Source: Actinomycetes bacterium (GTDB taxonomy: Bacteria > Actinomycetota > Acidimicrobiia > Acidimicrobiales > JAKAOS01). Taken from it: a stretch of DNA of 56,807 bases. Where the stretch lies: the NCBI GenBank assembly GCA_021791675.1, contig JAJYWE010000011.1, positions 1 through 56,807 of the forward strand, written 5' to 3'. The notes beneath the pieces are model-generated. The model was given only the letters and a program-made list of their open reading frames with translations. It was not told the DNA's origin and did no database searches. Below, in pieces: positions 26,334 to 34,763 of the stretch. A program made the position numbers and the translations under genes. Each line of letters begins with the position of its first letter. Within the stretch, counting starts at the first letter, position 1.

Positions 26334-27973
26334 AGCCGGAACACTCCGTAGTGCCGGGCGCCGGTCACCGGGGCGCTGTGACAGGCCGACAGGGCCATGG
26401 TGACGACGGTGCGCGTGTCGCGGGGGTCGATGATGCCGTCGTCGGTGACCCGTCCGGTGGCGTACCAGGCCAGGGACTGCGCCTCGGCGAAGTCCTCCAC
26501 CGCCTTGGTCCGCGCCGCCTCTACCGCCTCGTCGACGGGGGCACCTCGACGCGCCAGCTGGGACCGGCGGACGATCTCCATCACACCGGCCATCTGCTTG
26601 GGGCCCATGATGGCGATCTTGGCCGTCGGCCAGAGGAACACGAACCGGGTGTCGAAGGCGCGCCCACCCATGCCATAGTTCCCGGCGCCGTAGCTGGCGC
26701 CGAGGATCACCGTCACGTGGGGCACGGTCGAGTTCGACAGTGCGTTGATCATCTGGCTACCGTGCTTCACGATCCCACCCCGTTCGTACTCCCGACCAAC
26801 CATGTAGCCGGTGATGTGCTGGAGGAACACCAGCGGGGTGTCGACCTGGTTGCAGAGCTGGATGAACTGCGCGGCCTTCTGCGCCGCCTCGGAGAACAGC
26901 ACGCCGTTGTTGCCCAAGATGCCGACCGGGAAGCCGCCCATGGTGGCCCAGCCGCAGACCAAGGTGGGGCCGTAGCGGGGCTTGTGCTCCTCGAACCGGC
27001 TGCCGTCAACGATCCGGGCGATGACCTCCCGGATCTCGACCGGGGTTCGGAGGTCCACCGGCATGAGGCCGAGCAGCTCCTCGGGGTCGTGCACCGGCGG
27101 GTCGGGACGCGCGGTGACGGGCCCGGGACCCGCCTTACGCCAGTGGAGGTGGGCCACGGCGTCGCGGCACATCGAGATCGCCTCGACCTCGTCCTCGGCC
27201 AGCTGGTCGGCCAGCCCGCTGACCGCGGCGTGCATCTCCGCCCCGCCGAGCGACTCGTCGTCGGCGACCTCCCCGGTCGCCACCTCGACCAGCGGGGGAC
27301 CGCCCAAGAACACCTTGGCCTGCCCGCGCACGAAGATGGTGATGTCCGACAGCCCCGGCAGGTACGCCCCGCCGGCGGTGGACGACCCGAACACCACCGA
27401 GATGGTGGGGACGCCGAGGGCCGAGAGCTCGGTGACGTCGTGGAACATGCGACCGCTCTCGGCGAAGTGGGTGAGGTTGCGCCGCAGGGCATCCTCGGGC
27501 TCGTCGGCTGCCCCGCTGCCGCGCAGGTCGCCGCCGGCGGACTCCACCAGCTGGATGTGGGGCAGACGGTTCTGCCGGGCGACCTCCAGTCCCCGCATCA
27601 GCTTCCGCACGCTGACCGCGGTCAGCGCCCCGCCCAGATCCGTGGGGTCGTTGGCCGCGACCACGCATTCGGTGCCCTCCACCACTCCGACGCCGAGGAC
27701 CATGCCACCACCGAGCGCGTAGTCGGTCATGGCCCCCGCCAGTGGTGACAGCTCGAGGAAGGGCGTGTCGGGATCGAGCAGCAGCGCCACGCGCTCGCGT
27801 GCCGGCAACTTGCCTCGCGCCCGGTGCCGGGCCGTGGCCGCCTGGCGGCTCGCCCCGGCGGCCTCGTCGAGCAGCTCGTCGAGCTTGCCCACGAGCCGGC
27901 GCATTGCGGACGCATTGGCCACGAAGGCGGGGTCCTCTCGGTCCAGCGCGCTGCGGAGCACCGGTGGCGTCAC
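26330..27973 (-). CDS. Acyl-CoA carboxylase, carboxyltransferase subunit
   Basis: 547 residues of the carboxyltransferase family. The N-terminal crotonase-like half has GKLPARERVALLLD and SAGGDLRGSGAADEPED; the C-terminal half has FLQHITGYMVGREYERGGIVKHG and SYGAGNYGMGGRAFDTRF. These are closest to methylcrotonyl-/geranyl-CoA carboxylase beta subunits (the GGIVKHG segment), which is inference by eye. GTG 27973 overlaps the upstream stop by 4 bp (GTGA). The track's longer ORF from 28426 is a shadow of the upstream gene. Confidence 0.92.
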   Translation of the reverse strand: MTPPVLRSALDREDPAFVANASAMRRLVGKLDELLDEAAGASRQAATARHRARGKLPARERVALLLDPDTPFLELSPLAGAMTDYALGGGMVLGVGVVEGTECVVAANDPTDLGGALTAVSVRKLMRGLEVARQNRLPHIQLVESAGGDLRGSGAADEPEDALRRNLTHFAESGRMFHDVTELSALGVPTISVVFGSSTAGGAYLPGLSDITIFVRGQAKVFLGGPPLVEVATGEVADDESLGGAEMHAAVSGLADQLAEDEVEAISMCRDAVAHLHWRKAGPGPVTARPDPPVHDPEELLGLMPVDLRTPVEIREVIARIVDGSRFEEHKPRYGPTLVCGWATMGGFPVGILGNNGVLFSEAAQKAAQFIQLCNQVDTPLVFLQHITGYMVGREYERGGIVKHGSQMINALSNSTVPHVTVILGASYGAGNYGMGGRAFDTRFVFLWPTAKIAIMGPKQMAGVMEIVRRSQLARRGAPVDEAVEAARTKAVEDFAEAQSLAWYATGRVTDDGIIDPRDTRTVVTMALSACHSAPVTGARHYGVFRL

Positions 27974-28851
27974 GGCCGGGCTCCCCGGGTTGTTGCCACC
28001 GCCGCACTCGGGGGGCGCCCTGGCCCCGCGGGCCCGGCGAATGCCTGGGCCACGGCCAGCCACGCCGTGGCCGTGGCGCCCACGACCTCGAGCGACGTGT
28101 CGGCGGGATGCCGCCGCTGGGTCACCACCAGGGCCAAGTCCACCGCCCGACCGCGGACGACGTCCTCCGCATCCGGCGGGCCCCAGGTCCAGGTGGCGCC
28201 GTCGGGTGCCTGTGCCTCGACCCGGAGCGCTCCGCCTGGGTCGCTCGCTCGGTGGACGGCGAAAGCGTACGGACGGGCCGCCACGCCGAGGTGGACGACG
28301 TGGCGGAGCCGGGCGCTCACGCTCGACGGCAGTCCGAGTGCGTCCATCACGTCCTGGCCGTGGGCCCAGGTCTCGGTGAGCCGGGCGGTGAGGAAGCTGG
28401 CCAGGCCCATCGACGGGCCGTACCACGGAATCCGTGCCGCCGGGTCGGCCCGGGCAGCTGTCGCCAGGAGCGCGTGACGGGCCTGGCGCCAGCGAGCGAG
28501 GAGGCGTGGTGGCTCGAGGCTGCGACCCAGGGCCTCGTCAGGTCGCCGCACCGGAGCGTCGAAGGAGCCACCGGCCCCGCCCCCTGCCCCCGGCGACAGG
28601 TCACCGTCACCGGCCATGAAGGCGGCGCGACCGGCGGCGAAGCCCTGCCGGTCGGTCAGGGCCCGGGTCGCCGCTTCGTCGAAGAAGCACAGGTGCCCGA
28701 TGCTGTCGGCGATGTCCCACCCCGCAGCCGGGGTCGGCGTGCGCCACTGCCGGGGGGGCAGGGGAGCCACCACCTCGTCCAGCGTCTCGTGCTCGGCGGC
28801 CAAGTCGTCGAGGAGCTGGGTGATCGTGGGGGCCTGCGGGCGTGGGCTCAC
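27970..28851 (-). CDS. TIGR03084-like protein (DinB/MDMPI-type metal-binding fold)
   Basis: 293 residues. The N-terminal half matches the maleylpyruvate-isomerase/DinB-like four-helix type: ITQLLDDLAAEHETLDEVV, GWDIADSIGHLCFFDEAATRAL and TETWAHGQDVMDALG, with spaced His residues suited to bind a metal. Actinobacterial proteins of the TIGR03084 type occur in the same cluster as AtuA-like and carboxylase genes. Its exact reaction is not known to me. GTG 28851 overlaps the upstream acyl-CoA dehydrogenase stop by 4 bp. Confidence 0.8.
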   Translation of the reverse strand: MSPRPQAPTITQLLDDLAAEHETLDEVVAPLPPRQWRTPTPAAGWDIADSIGHLCFFDEAATRALTDRQGFAAGRAAFMAGDGDLSPGAGGGAGGSFDAPVRRPDEALGRSLEPPRLLARWRQARHALLATAARADPAARIPWYGPSMGLASFLTARLTETWAHGQDVMDALGLPSSVSARLRHVVHLGVAARPYAFAVHRASDPGGALRVEAQAPDGATWTWGPPDAEDVVRGRAVDLALVVTQRRHPADTSLEVVGATATAWLAVAQAFAGPAGPGRPPSAAVATTRGARP

Positions 28852-29996
28852 GGCTCGAGCCCGTCGAGACGGACCAACGTCCGAAGCATCACCTCGTCGG
28901 CACCCCCACCGATGGACAACAGGCGCCCGTCCCGAAAGTAGCGTGACACCCAGGTCTCCTCCATGTAGCCCGCCCCGCCGTGGAACTGCAGGCACCAGTC
29001 GGCCAGCTCGCGTTGGAGCCGTCCGGCCTCGAGCTTGGCGATGGTGGCGAAGCGAGTGGTGTCCTCCCCGCGCTGGTAGGCCTCGGCGCAGGCATAGGCG
29101 TAGTGGCGCAGGAGATCCACCTTCGCGCTCAGCTCGGCCAGGCGGAACTGTACGTACTGATTCGCCAGGACCGGGGCCCCGAACGCCCGCCGCTCACGGA
29201 GGTAGGCCACGGTCCGCTCGATGGCGCCGGTCATGGCTCCCACGGCCACGTAGGTGGCGATCATGCGTTCGTTCTGGAACTGCGCCATCTGCTGCTGGAA
29301 GCCGCGGCCGATCTCCCCGATGGTGTTGGCCACCGGCACCCGGGCCTCACGAAACCACAGCTCGGCGGTGTCGGACGAGCGGTTCCCCAGCTTGCTCAAC
29401 GTTCTCCCCACCGAGAACCCGGGGGTGTCGGTGGGGAACACGATCTGGGACATGCCCCGGTAGCCCCCTTCCTCGGAGGTGCGCGCGAGCAGGCACAACC
29501 AGTCGGCCTGGGTGCCGTTGGTGATGTAGAGCTTGGTGCCGCTGATCACCCAGGTGTCGCCGTCGCGCACGGCCCTGGTGCGGATGCCGGCGACGTCGGA
29601 GCCTGCGTCCGGCTCGGTGACCGCGATGGATGCCACCATTGCGCCACGCAGCGCCGGCGCCAGGTACCTGGTCTTCAGCTCGTGGCTGCCGAAGCGGTGC
29701 AACGCCGGGGTGGCCATGTCGGTCTGCACCGAGATCGCCATCGGTACCCCACCGCAACCGATGCGCCCCAGCTCCTCGCCGAGCACCACCGTGTAGGAGT
29801 GCTCTGCGCCCTGGCCGCCGTAAGCCGGGTCGTACTCGAGCCCGAGGAGCCCGGCCGCCCCGAGCGCGGCGAACACCTGGTGTGCGGGGAACCGACCCTC
29901 TGCTTCCCACCGTTCCACGTGAGGGTCGACCTCGCGGGCCAACACGCCTCGAACAGTGCGACGGAACGACTCGTGATCCTCGGTGAACAGCACCAT
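28848..29996 (-). CDS. Acyl-CoA dehydrogenase
   Basis: 382 residues with acyl-CoA dehydrogenase signatures: VTEPDAGSDVAGIRT (FAD/substrate contact), ISGTKLYITNG, ERMIATYVAVGAM, and LQFHGGAGYMEETWVSRYFRD...IGGGADEVM at the C terminus. The GGGxDE form is seen in long- and branched-chain subfamilies. It introduces an alpha,beta double bond before the carboxylase and hydratase steps. AAGGAGG lies only 2 nt before ATG 29996, so GTG 29993 could be the true start. It is first in the minus-strand operon and divergent from a second acyl-CoA dehydrogenase. Confidence 0.92.
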   Translation of the reverse strand: MVLFTEDHESFRRTVRGVLAREVDPHVERWEAEGRFPAHQVFAALGAAGLLGLEYDPAYGGQGAEHSYTVVLGEELGRIGCGGVPMAISVQTDMATPALHRFGSHELKTRYLAPALRGAMVASIAVTEPDAGSDVAGIRTRAVRDGDTWVISGTKLYITNGTQADWLCLLARTSEEGGYRGMSQIVFPTDTPGFSVGRTLSKLGNRSSDTAELWFREARVPVANTIGEIGRGFQQQMAQFQNERMIATYVAVGAMTGAIERTVAYLRERRAFGAPVLANQYVQFRLAELSAKVDLLRHYAYACAEAYQRGEDTTRFATIAKLEAGRLQRELADWCLQFHGGAGYMEETWVSRYFRDGRLLSIGGGADEVMLRTLVRLDGLEP

Positions 29997-30170
29997 CGCC
30001 TCCTTCACCGCCGCGCCGACGTGGGGCCCCGGCGTTCTCGCCCCGGGCAGCGCGGCCGGCAGGCGACCTGCCGACCGGACGACGCCGGTGCCGGCTCCAC
30101 CCTGGCGACTGGCCGCGCGGCCGACGATCGTGTGTCGTGCGCGGCCTCTGGCACGCCGGGAACTGTATTC

Positions 30171-30188
30171 GAACTTGACTTCAGGTTC
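30171..30188. promoter_or_regulatory. Inverted repeat GAACTTGACTTCAGGTTC, candidate TetR operator
   Basis: An 18-bp sequence of which 14 positions agree with its own reverse complement (GAACxTGA/TCAxGTTC arms). It lies in the 281-bp divergent region between the two acyl-CoA dehydrogenase genes, in a locally A/T-rich patch, 90 bp upstream of the plus-strand gene. TetR operators are typically palindromes of this size in such divergent regions, and a TetR gene follows in the plus-strand operon. Confidence 0.5.
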
Positions 30189-30277
30189 TAATCTGGTCCA
30201 AGACTGATCTGGTCGGCCACGAACCGCAAGCCCGGTCGACCGGCGCGCCGCTGGCGAGCAGCGAGGAGGACCGTCGA

Positions 30278-31462
30278 GTGGACTTCGATCTGGGACCGGA
30301 GGACGACCCTCGGCGCCTTGCGGTGCGATCGTGGCTGGACGCCCACCCGACTCCCACCGGGCGGCAGTTGGCCGAGGCGGGCTACGTCGTCCCCCACTGG
30401 CCGGCGCCCTACGGGCTCGGCGCGGATCCGCTGCACCAGCTGATCGTGGACGACGAGCTGCGTCGTGCCCAGGTGGAGCTCCCGTCCAACCCCATCGGCG
30501 TCGGCTGGGCCGCACCCATCATCTTGTTGGCTGGTACCCCAGCCCAGAGGGACCGTTACCTGTGGCCGGCGTTGGCCGGGGAGGAGCAGTGGTGCCAGCT
30601 CTTCAGCGAGCCCGAGGCCGGCTCCGATCTGGCGTCGCTCACCACCCGGGCAACCCGTGACGGGGACACCTGGGTGGTCGAGGGCACCAAGATCTGGACC
30701 AGCGGCGCCCATGTCGCCGCTTTCGGGATCCTCCTGGCCCGCACCGACCCCGACGCTCCCAAGCACCGCGGCATCTCGTACTTCATCTGCCCCATGTCGG
30801 CACCGGGGATCACGGTGACCCCCATCGTGGACATGACCGGCTCCCACACCTTCAACCAGGTCTTCTTGGACGGCGTCCGCCTCGGTGTCGAGCACATGGT
30901 GGGGGCCGAGGGCGACGGCTGGCGATTGGCCAAGGCCACGCTGGCGAACGAGCGTGTGTCGCTGTCGAGCGGGGGCGCGCTGTGGGGGAGCGGCCCGTCG
31001 GCGGTGGACCTGATCGACCTGGTACGTCGCAATGGGGGGACTTCGGAACCGCTGCGGCGCCAGGCGCTGGCCCAGGTGTGGGCGGAGGGCGAGGCGCTGC
31101 GACGGATCCGGCTCCGGACGCTGTCGGCGCGACTGGCCGGCGCCACACCGGGACCGGAGGCCTCGGTGCAGAAGATTCTCGGGGACCAGCACGGCCAGCG
31201 GGTGATGGCCCTCGCCCGGGAGCTGGCGGGAACCGCCGGCCTGCTCGAAGGCGCCGGGCCGGAAGGTCCCGTCCACCCCAGGGTGTCCCGCGCGCCGGTC
31301 CCCGGCCAGCCGGGCCCGGCCATCGCACCCAGCGTCGATCCCATCTGGCACTACGGCTTCCTGTTCTCACCGGCGCTCACCATCGGCGGCGGGACGTGGG
31401 CGGTCCAACGCAACATCGTGGCCGAGCAAGTGCTCGGCCTGCCCCGGGATCCAGGGACCTGA
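30278..31462 (+). CDS. Acyl-CoA dehydrogenase (second)
   Basis: 394 residues, similar fold to its divergent neighbour but with a shorter N-terminal domain (DFDLGPEDDPRRLAVRSWLD). Signatures: LFSEPEAGSDLASLTTRA, VEGTKIWTSGAH, DMTGSHTFNQVFLDGVR and TIGGGTWAVQRNIVAEQVLGLPR at the C terminus. Proteins of this type oxidise unusual acyl-CoAs such as steroid side chains, terpenoid or aromatic acids and can act as heteromers; whether this one pairs with the minus-strand enzyme is unknown. GTG 30278 follows GCGAGGAGGACC. The TetR gene begins 1 bp after its stop. Confidence 0.88.
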   Translation: MDFDLGPEDDPRRLAVRSWLDAHPTPTGRQLAEAGYVVPHWPAPYGLGADPLHQLIVDDELRRAQVELPSNPIGVGWAAPIILLAGTPAQRDRYLWPALAGEEQWCQLFSEPEAGSDLASLTTRATRDGDTWVVEGTKIWTSGAHVAAFGILLARTDPDAPKHRGISYFICPMSAPGITVTPIVDMTGSHTFNQVFLDGVRLGVEHMVGAEGDGWRLAKATLANERVSLSSGGALWGSGPSAVDLIDLVRRNGGTSEPLRRQALAQVWAEGEALRRIRLRTLSARLAGATPGPEASVQKILGDQHGQRVMALARELAGTAGLLEGAGPEGPVHPRVSRAPVPGQPGPAIAPSVDPIWHYGFLFSPALTIGGGTWAVQRNIVAEQVLGLPRDPGT

Positions 31463-31463
31463 C

Positions 31464-32255
31464 GTGGGCGGCGACCCTATCCGGGAGCTCGAGGGCGACC
31501 CCGACCCCGACCCCGACCAAGCGAGTGCTGCTGTCACGGTCGTCCCGGTCACTCGCCGGGGGCGGCGGACCCGGGCGGCGTTGGTGCACGCGGCGGCAAG
31601 GGTGTTCGCCCGCGACGGGTTCCTCGACGCCCGGATCGTCGACATCGCCACCGAGGCCGGAGTGGCCATCGGCAGCTTCTACACCTACTTCTCGTCGAAG
31701 GAGGTGCTCTTCCGGGAGGTCGTCGACGAACTGCTCGACGAGCTCTACCGCGAGTCCCACGTCGGGGACCTGGCGGGTCCCGACCCCAAGGCCAAGATCG
31801 CCGCCGCCAACCGGCTCTACCTCGAGACCTTCGCACGCCACGCCGCCTTGTACGCCGTGGTGTTCCAGGTGTCGACCTTCAACGAGGAGCTGCGGCGCCA
31901 TCGACAGCGATGTCGCCTCGCCTTCGTCGATCGCGCCGCCCGGGGGCTCAGGCACCTGCAGGAGACCGGTCGGGCCGACGCCACGCTCGACCCGGAGCTG
32001 TTTGCAGCACTGCTGTGCGGCATGGTGGAGAACTTCTCCGAGGTCCGCCACCTGCTAGGCCAGCCCTTCGACGACGACGCGGCCACGGCTGCGCTCACCG
32101 AGATCTGGGCGCGTGCAATCGGGCTCGATCCGCCCCCCGAGGTTCGCCGCCAGCGCGCCGGCAGCCCTGCGCGCACCACGAACGCGACCCGTCCCACCGG
32201 CCCCACCAGTCGCGCCCCGCAGTCGGACCCGGCCACGAACGTCAGGAGGTCGTGA
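31464..32255 (+). CDS. TetR-family transcriptional regulator
   Basis: 263 residues. The helix-turn-helix domain is clear (RTRAALVHAAARVFARDGFLDARIVDIATEAGVAIGSFYTYFSSKEVLF), followed by a helical ligand domain with QVSTFNEELRRHR. An Asp/Pro-rich tail precedes the HTH (DPDPDPD) and a Thr/Pro/Arg-rich tail follows the ligand domain, both longer than usual for the family. GTG 31464 lies 1 bp after the dehydrogenase stop, and its own stop shares one base with the ligase ATG (TGATG). It probably represses the divergent acyl-CoA genes and is released by an acyl-CoA. Confidence 0.9.
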   Translation: MGGDPIRELEGDPDPDPDQASAAVTVVPVTRRGRRTRAALVHAAARVFARDGFLDARIVDIATEAGVAIGSFYTYFSSKEVLFREVVDELLDELYRESHVGDLAGPDPKAKIAAANRLYLETFARHAALYAVVFQVSTFNEELRRHRQRCRLAFVDRAARGLRHLQETGRADATLDPELFAALLCGMVENFSEVRHLLGQPFDDDAATAALTEIWARAIGLDPPPEVRRQRAGSPARTTNATRPTGPTSRAPQSDPATNVRRS

Positions 32256-33988
32256 TGCGTCCAGACCTGAGCCAGGTGGACCCCCTCGAGCACAACCTGG
32301 CCACCCGGGTCTCGGTGGGCGACCTGCTCACCCGGTCGGCGCAGCACTTCGGCCGGCGGGTGGCGATCGCCGAGCCGGGGCTCGAGGTGAGCTACGGCGT
32401 GCTCGACGACACTGCCGAGCGGCTGGGGCGATCCCTGCTCGACCTCGGCGTGGGCCACCAGCAGCCGGTGGCCCTGCTGATGCGCAACTCCTGGCGCTTC
32501 GTGGCCACCTTCTTCGCCTGTGCCAAGGCTGGTCTCGTGGCGTTGCCGGTCAACACGATGCTCGCCCCCGCCGACGTCGCCTGGATCCTGGCCGACGCCG
32601 GCTGTGACACCATCGTCGTCGACGCGGAGCACGTGCAGTTCCTGCGCGAGGTCCTGTCCCTCGCCCCTGCCCCCGATCGAGTGCTCGTGACCGGCCGCGG
32701 CCACCGCAACGAGCTGCTGGACGGCTTCCCCGTCCGATCCTGGGAGGAGTTGGCCGGGCCCCAGTCGCCGTCGGTCGCCGGCCGAGGGGGGACGGGGTCG
32801 GAGCCCCCCGGGCGCGCCGGGCTGGGCCATCCCGACCCGGCCCCGCCGGTGGTGCCACTGCGGGTGCGGATCGAGGATCGTGACGTCGTGCACTGCCTGT
32901 ACACCTCGGGGACGACGTCGCGCCCCAAGGGTGTCCTCACCAGCCACCTCTCGGTCCACCTGGCTGCGCTCACCAACGCCGTCCAGGTCCGCCATCCCTA
33001 CGGCGACGACGCGTCGGTGATGCCCATCGTCCTGCCGCTGTTCCACACCACGGCTCTGGACACCTTGTTGCTGCCCATGCTGCTCACCGGGGGCACGGTG
33101 GTCCTCCCCGATCGGTTCGAGCCGGAGAGCTTCCTCGACGTCGTCGAGCGCTGGCAGGCCACGCACGTGGTGCTGCTGCCGACGATGTACGACGCGGTGC
33201 TCGCCTCCCCCAGCCTGCCCCGACGACGTCTGGACTCGGTCCGGCTGTGCGTCTACGCCATGGCCCCGATGGCCCCCGAGCGCATCGCCGAGATCGCCAG
33301 GGCCTTTCCCCGGGCCAAGGTCCTCCTCGGTTCGGGGCAGACCGAGTGTGTCCCGGCGACGGTGTTCCAGTGGGCGTCGCACCAGACGACGAAGTCGGCC
33401 TCATGGGGCCCGCCGGTGGCGTCGGTGGACGCTCGCATCATGGGGACCGACGGCACCTTGCTGGCCGCCGGCACCGAGGGCGAGATCGTCTACCGCGGTC
33501 CCCACGTCATGGAGGGGTACTGGCATCACGCCGACGCCAACGCCGCGGCGTTCGCGCACGGCTGGTTCCACAGCGGTGACGTCGGCCGGCTCGACGACGA
33601 GGGTGTGGTGTGGTTCACCGATCGGCTGAAGGACATCGTGAAGACCGGCGGCGAGAACGTCTCCTCGGTGGCGGTGGAGCGGGTGCTGCTCTCCTGTCCC
33701 GCCGTGGCCGAGTGCGCGGTGATCGGCACGCCGCATCCTCGATGGGGAGAGGCCGTCACCGCCGTGGTGGTCCCAGCCGAGGACGTCGACGACGCGTCGG
33801 CCCTGGAGGACCGGGTGATCGCGCACTGCCGAGCCCACCTGGCGGGGTTCCAGGTGCCCAAGCGAGTGGTGGTGGTGGGGTCCCTCCCGCGCACCGCCAC
33901 CGGCAAGGTCCAAAAGGCGGAGCTTCGGGCCCAGCTCGGCTCCACGCCCCTCGGCGCCGACCCCGAGCCGGCACGCGACCGGGACTGA
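32255..33988 (+). CDS. Acyl-CoA synthetase (AMP-forming), second ligase of the module
   Basis: 577 residues of the ANL superfamily: CLYTSGTTSRPKGVL P-loop, LLGSGQTECVP, HGWFHSGDVGRLDDEGVVWFTDRLKD hinge and PRTATGKVQKAELR lysine motif. A Gly/Pro-rich insert (about residues 168-195, GRGGTGSEPPG) lies between the N-terminal subdomains. ATG 32255 follows CAGGAGGTCGTG. It ends the plus-strand operon. Two ligases in one module may mean two entry acids or one acid plus a chain-shortened product. Confidence 0.9.
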   Translation: MRPDLSQVDPLEHNLATRVSVGDLLTRSAQHFGRRVAIAEPGLEVSYGVLDDTAERLGRSLLDLGVGHQQPVALLMRNSWRFVATFFACAKAGLVALPVNTMLAPADVAWILADAGCDTIVVDAEHVQFLREVLSLAPAPDRVLVTGRGHRNELLDGFPVRSWEELAGPQSPSVAGRGGTGSEPPGRAGLGHPDPAPPVVPLRVRIEDRDVVHCLYTSGTTSRPKGVLTSHLSVHLAALTNAVQVRHPYGDDASVMPIVLPLFHTTALDTLLLPMLLTGGTVVLPDRFEPESFLDVVERWQATHVVLLPTMYDAVLASPSLPRRRLDSVRLCVYAMAPMAPERIAEIARAFPRAKVLLGSGQTECVPATVFQWASHQTTKSASWGPPVASVDARIMGTDGTLLAAGTEGEIVYRGPHVMEGYWHHADANAAAFAHGWFHSGDVGRLDDEGVVWFTDRLKDIVKTGGENVSSVAVERVLLSCPAVAECAVIGTPHPRWGEAVTAVVVPAEDVDDASALEDRVIAHCRAHLAGFQVPKRVVVVGSLPRTATGKVQKAELRAQLGSTPLGADPEPARDRD

Positions 33989-34763
33989 CGAGGCGACCCT
34001 TGACGACTTCTCCCGCCACCGGACGGACGGCGAAGCGCGCACCCGCCCTCGGGCGAGTGGTGCCGTGTCGTGTTCGGCACAGGCGAGACGCTGCTCGCTC
34101 TCGATCCACGGGTGGCAGGGCGGGGGAGCGCACGGTCGGCGGCACGTGTCGCCGCGGCGAAGACGGCGGTGGCGCGACCGTTTCCTCGAGGTTGCCGCTG
34201 TTCCGCTCCCGTCGGCGCCGTCGACCGTGACGGTGATCCGCGAACCGGACTGGCGGACCTCCCTCTCCTTCGTCGCCGGCTGGCCGATGCCTTGGCGCCA
34301 GGAGCCGGCAGGCTCCGCGGCGGCGGTCGGCCTGTCGAGCTCGGCCAGGGTGGTCGTCCTCGACACCGTCTCTGTCGCAGACCTTGCCGTGGGGGCAATG
34401 GTCCGGACGACCTCGCGCAGTCCGTCCACGACCGGGCGGTGAGCCAGTTCCTCCGCGAGGTCCAGGACAGGGCCGAGCGGACGGGCCGGGTGCTCGTGAC
34501 GGTTGCGCCTGCTCGGATCGGCCGAGCAGCACGATCCCGTCGCCGGTGGGCAGCCGGCGACCCGAGACGCCCGCTGAGCCTGGACCAGACGGGCTGGCGA
34601 CGGCCGCACCGGGCGATGGAGCAGGCGGCCTGACGGGAGATCGCTCATCTGTTGCGTGAACGACCGAGTCAGCCGGAGTGCTCGCCCTGCGGGCCGGGGA
34701 GGTTGTCGAGTGCCGCAGCTCATCCCCTGAGCGCGCCCACTCCGGGGCCGCCGGCTCCCGGCC
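33989..34763. other. 775-bp region between convergent genes, no gene recognised
   Basis: It lies between the ligase and ClC stop codons. ORFs 34065-34442 and 34070-34633 (+) and several on the minus strand have no recognisable motif. An imperfect GTGCCG...CGGCAC inverted repeat at about 34061-34077 could terminate the ligase transcript. No mobile-element ends are visible. Confidence 0.4.

Noticed and set aside
33989-34763. Candidate genes in the ORFs at 34065-34633
   Set aside because: Two overlapping frames with biased composition, no start context and no recognisable family.
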